A stretch of DNA of 15,157 nucleotides from positions 1 through 15,157 of the forward strand of contig JBFLVQ010000158.1 of NCBI GenBank assembly GCA_040758525.1. Direction: 5' to 3'. Position numbers and translations under genes: made by a program. Below are positions 14,938-15,157 of the stretch, piece by piece; the first letter of the stretch is position 1; each line of letters begins with the position of its first letter. The notes beneath the pieces were generated by a model. The model was not told where the DNA came from. It searched no databases and was given only the letters and a program-made list of their open reading frames with translations. The stretch is from JBFLVQ01 sp040758525. GTDB lineage: Bacteria > Acidobacteriota > Blastocatellia > Chloracidobacteriales > JADJPF01.

Positions 14938-15157
14938 ATGTATAAGACTTGCCCTCATTGGAATGAATTAATAGTTATCAATTATTTTCATAATAACCTA
15001 TCGACAGAAGAGAAGTTTCATTTCCAGGCACATTTGGAGAAATGCTCTCAGTGTCAGGAACGTTTTCAACTGACTTGGGAAATTATACTGGATGATTCCA
15101 CTGATGAAGAAGACGAGGATATCGCTAGGATACTGAATAGTCCAGCTTGGAAGAAAG
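14938..15157 (+). CDS. Zinc-finger (ZAS-type) anti-sigma-like protein, 3' truncated
   Basis: The first 73 residues of a protein that runs off the right edge. It starts MYKTCPHWNE and contains AHLEKCSQCQERF with His32, Cys36 and Cys39, the HxxxCxxC signature of the zinc-binding anti-sigma (ZAS) / putative zinc-finger family; Cys5 or His7 could supply the upstream ligand. An acidic stretch follows (residues 52-61). AGAGGA at 14924-14929 sits eight bases before the ATG. In the family this domain clamps an ECF sigma factor, usually encoded next door, but no sigma gene is found upstream here. The gene is separated from the defence operon by about 520 bases and is probably unrelated to it. Whether a membrane segment follows cannot be seen. 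Confidence 0.75.
   Translation, partial: MYKTCPHWNELIVINYFHNNLSTEEKFHFQAHLEKCSQCQERFQLTWEIILDDSTDEEDEDIARILNSPAWKK

Overview
The window is bacterial. Genes are densely packed, start sites are preceded by strong Shine-Dalgarno sequences, and base composition is balanced to slightly AT-rich. The sequence does not settle the phylum. The zinc-finger anti-sigma-like gene and transposon-like repeats at the right edge would fit Chloroflexota such as Ktedonobacteria, but that is only a guess.

Layout: positions 3-14417 hold one uninterrupted plus-strand operon. Every gene overlaps the next by 1 or 4 bases (TTGA, ATGA, TAATG, ATGA, TAATG, TAGTG). In order the genes are: the 3' end of an unrecognised gene; an McrC-family nuclease subunit; a 907-residue protein with an embedded LexA/S24-like domain; a 339-residue protein of unknown function; a RelE-like/UvrD-like fusion helicase; a 1938-residue DEAD/DEAH helicase of DUF1998/DruE (Druantia) type with a STAS-like N-terminus; and a Cas4/AddB-like PD-(D/E)XK nuclease with four candidate iron-sulfur cysteines. 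The operon promoter and its first gene(s) lie left of the window. After the last gene come a weak terminator-like hairpin with a T-run and two near-palindromic 19-bp repeats. About 520 bp without a convincing gene follow, containing a dyad element and a -10 box. The window ends inside a zinc-finger (ZAS-type) anti-sigma-like gene.

Interpretation: two different helicases, two different nuclease folds, no visible methyltransferase and tight translational coupling point to a multi-gene anti-phage or anti-plasmid defence system. It resembles a hybrid of McrBC-type restriction and Druantia-type helicase defence, with possible regulatory or sensing domains (S24-like, RelE-like, STAS-like) built into the effector proteins. 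I infer the defence role from domain content. I do not recognise this exact gene combination as a named system.
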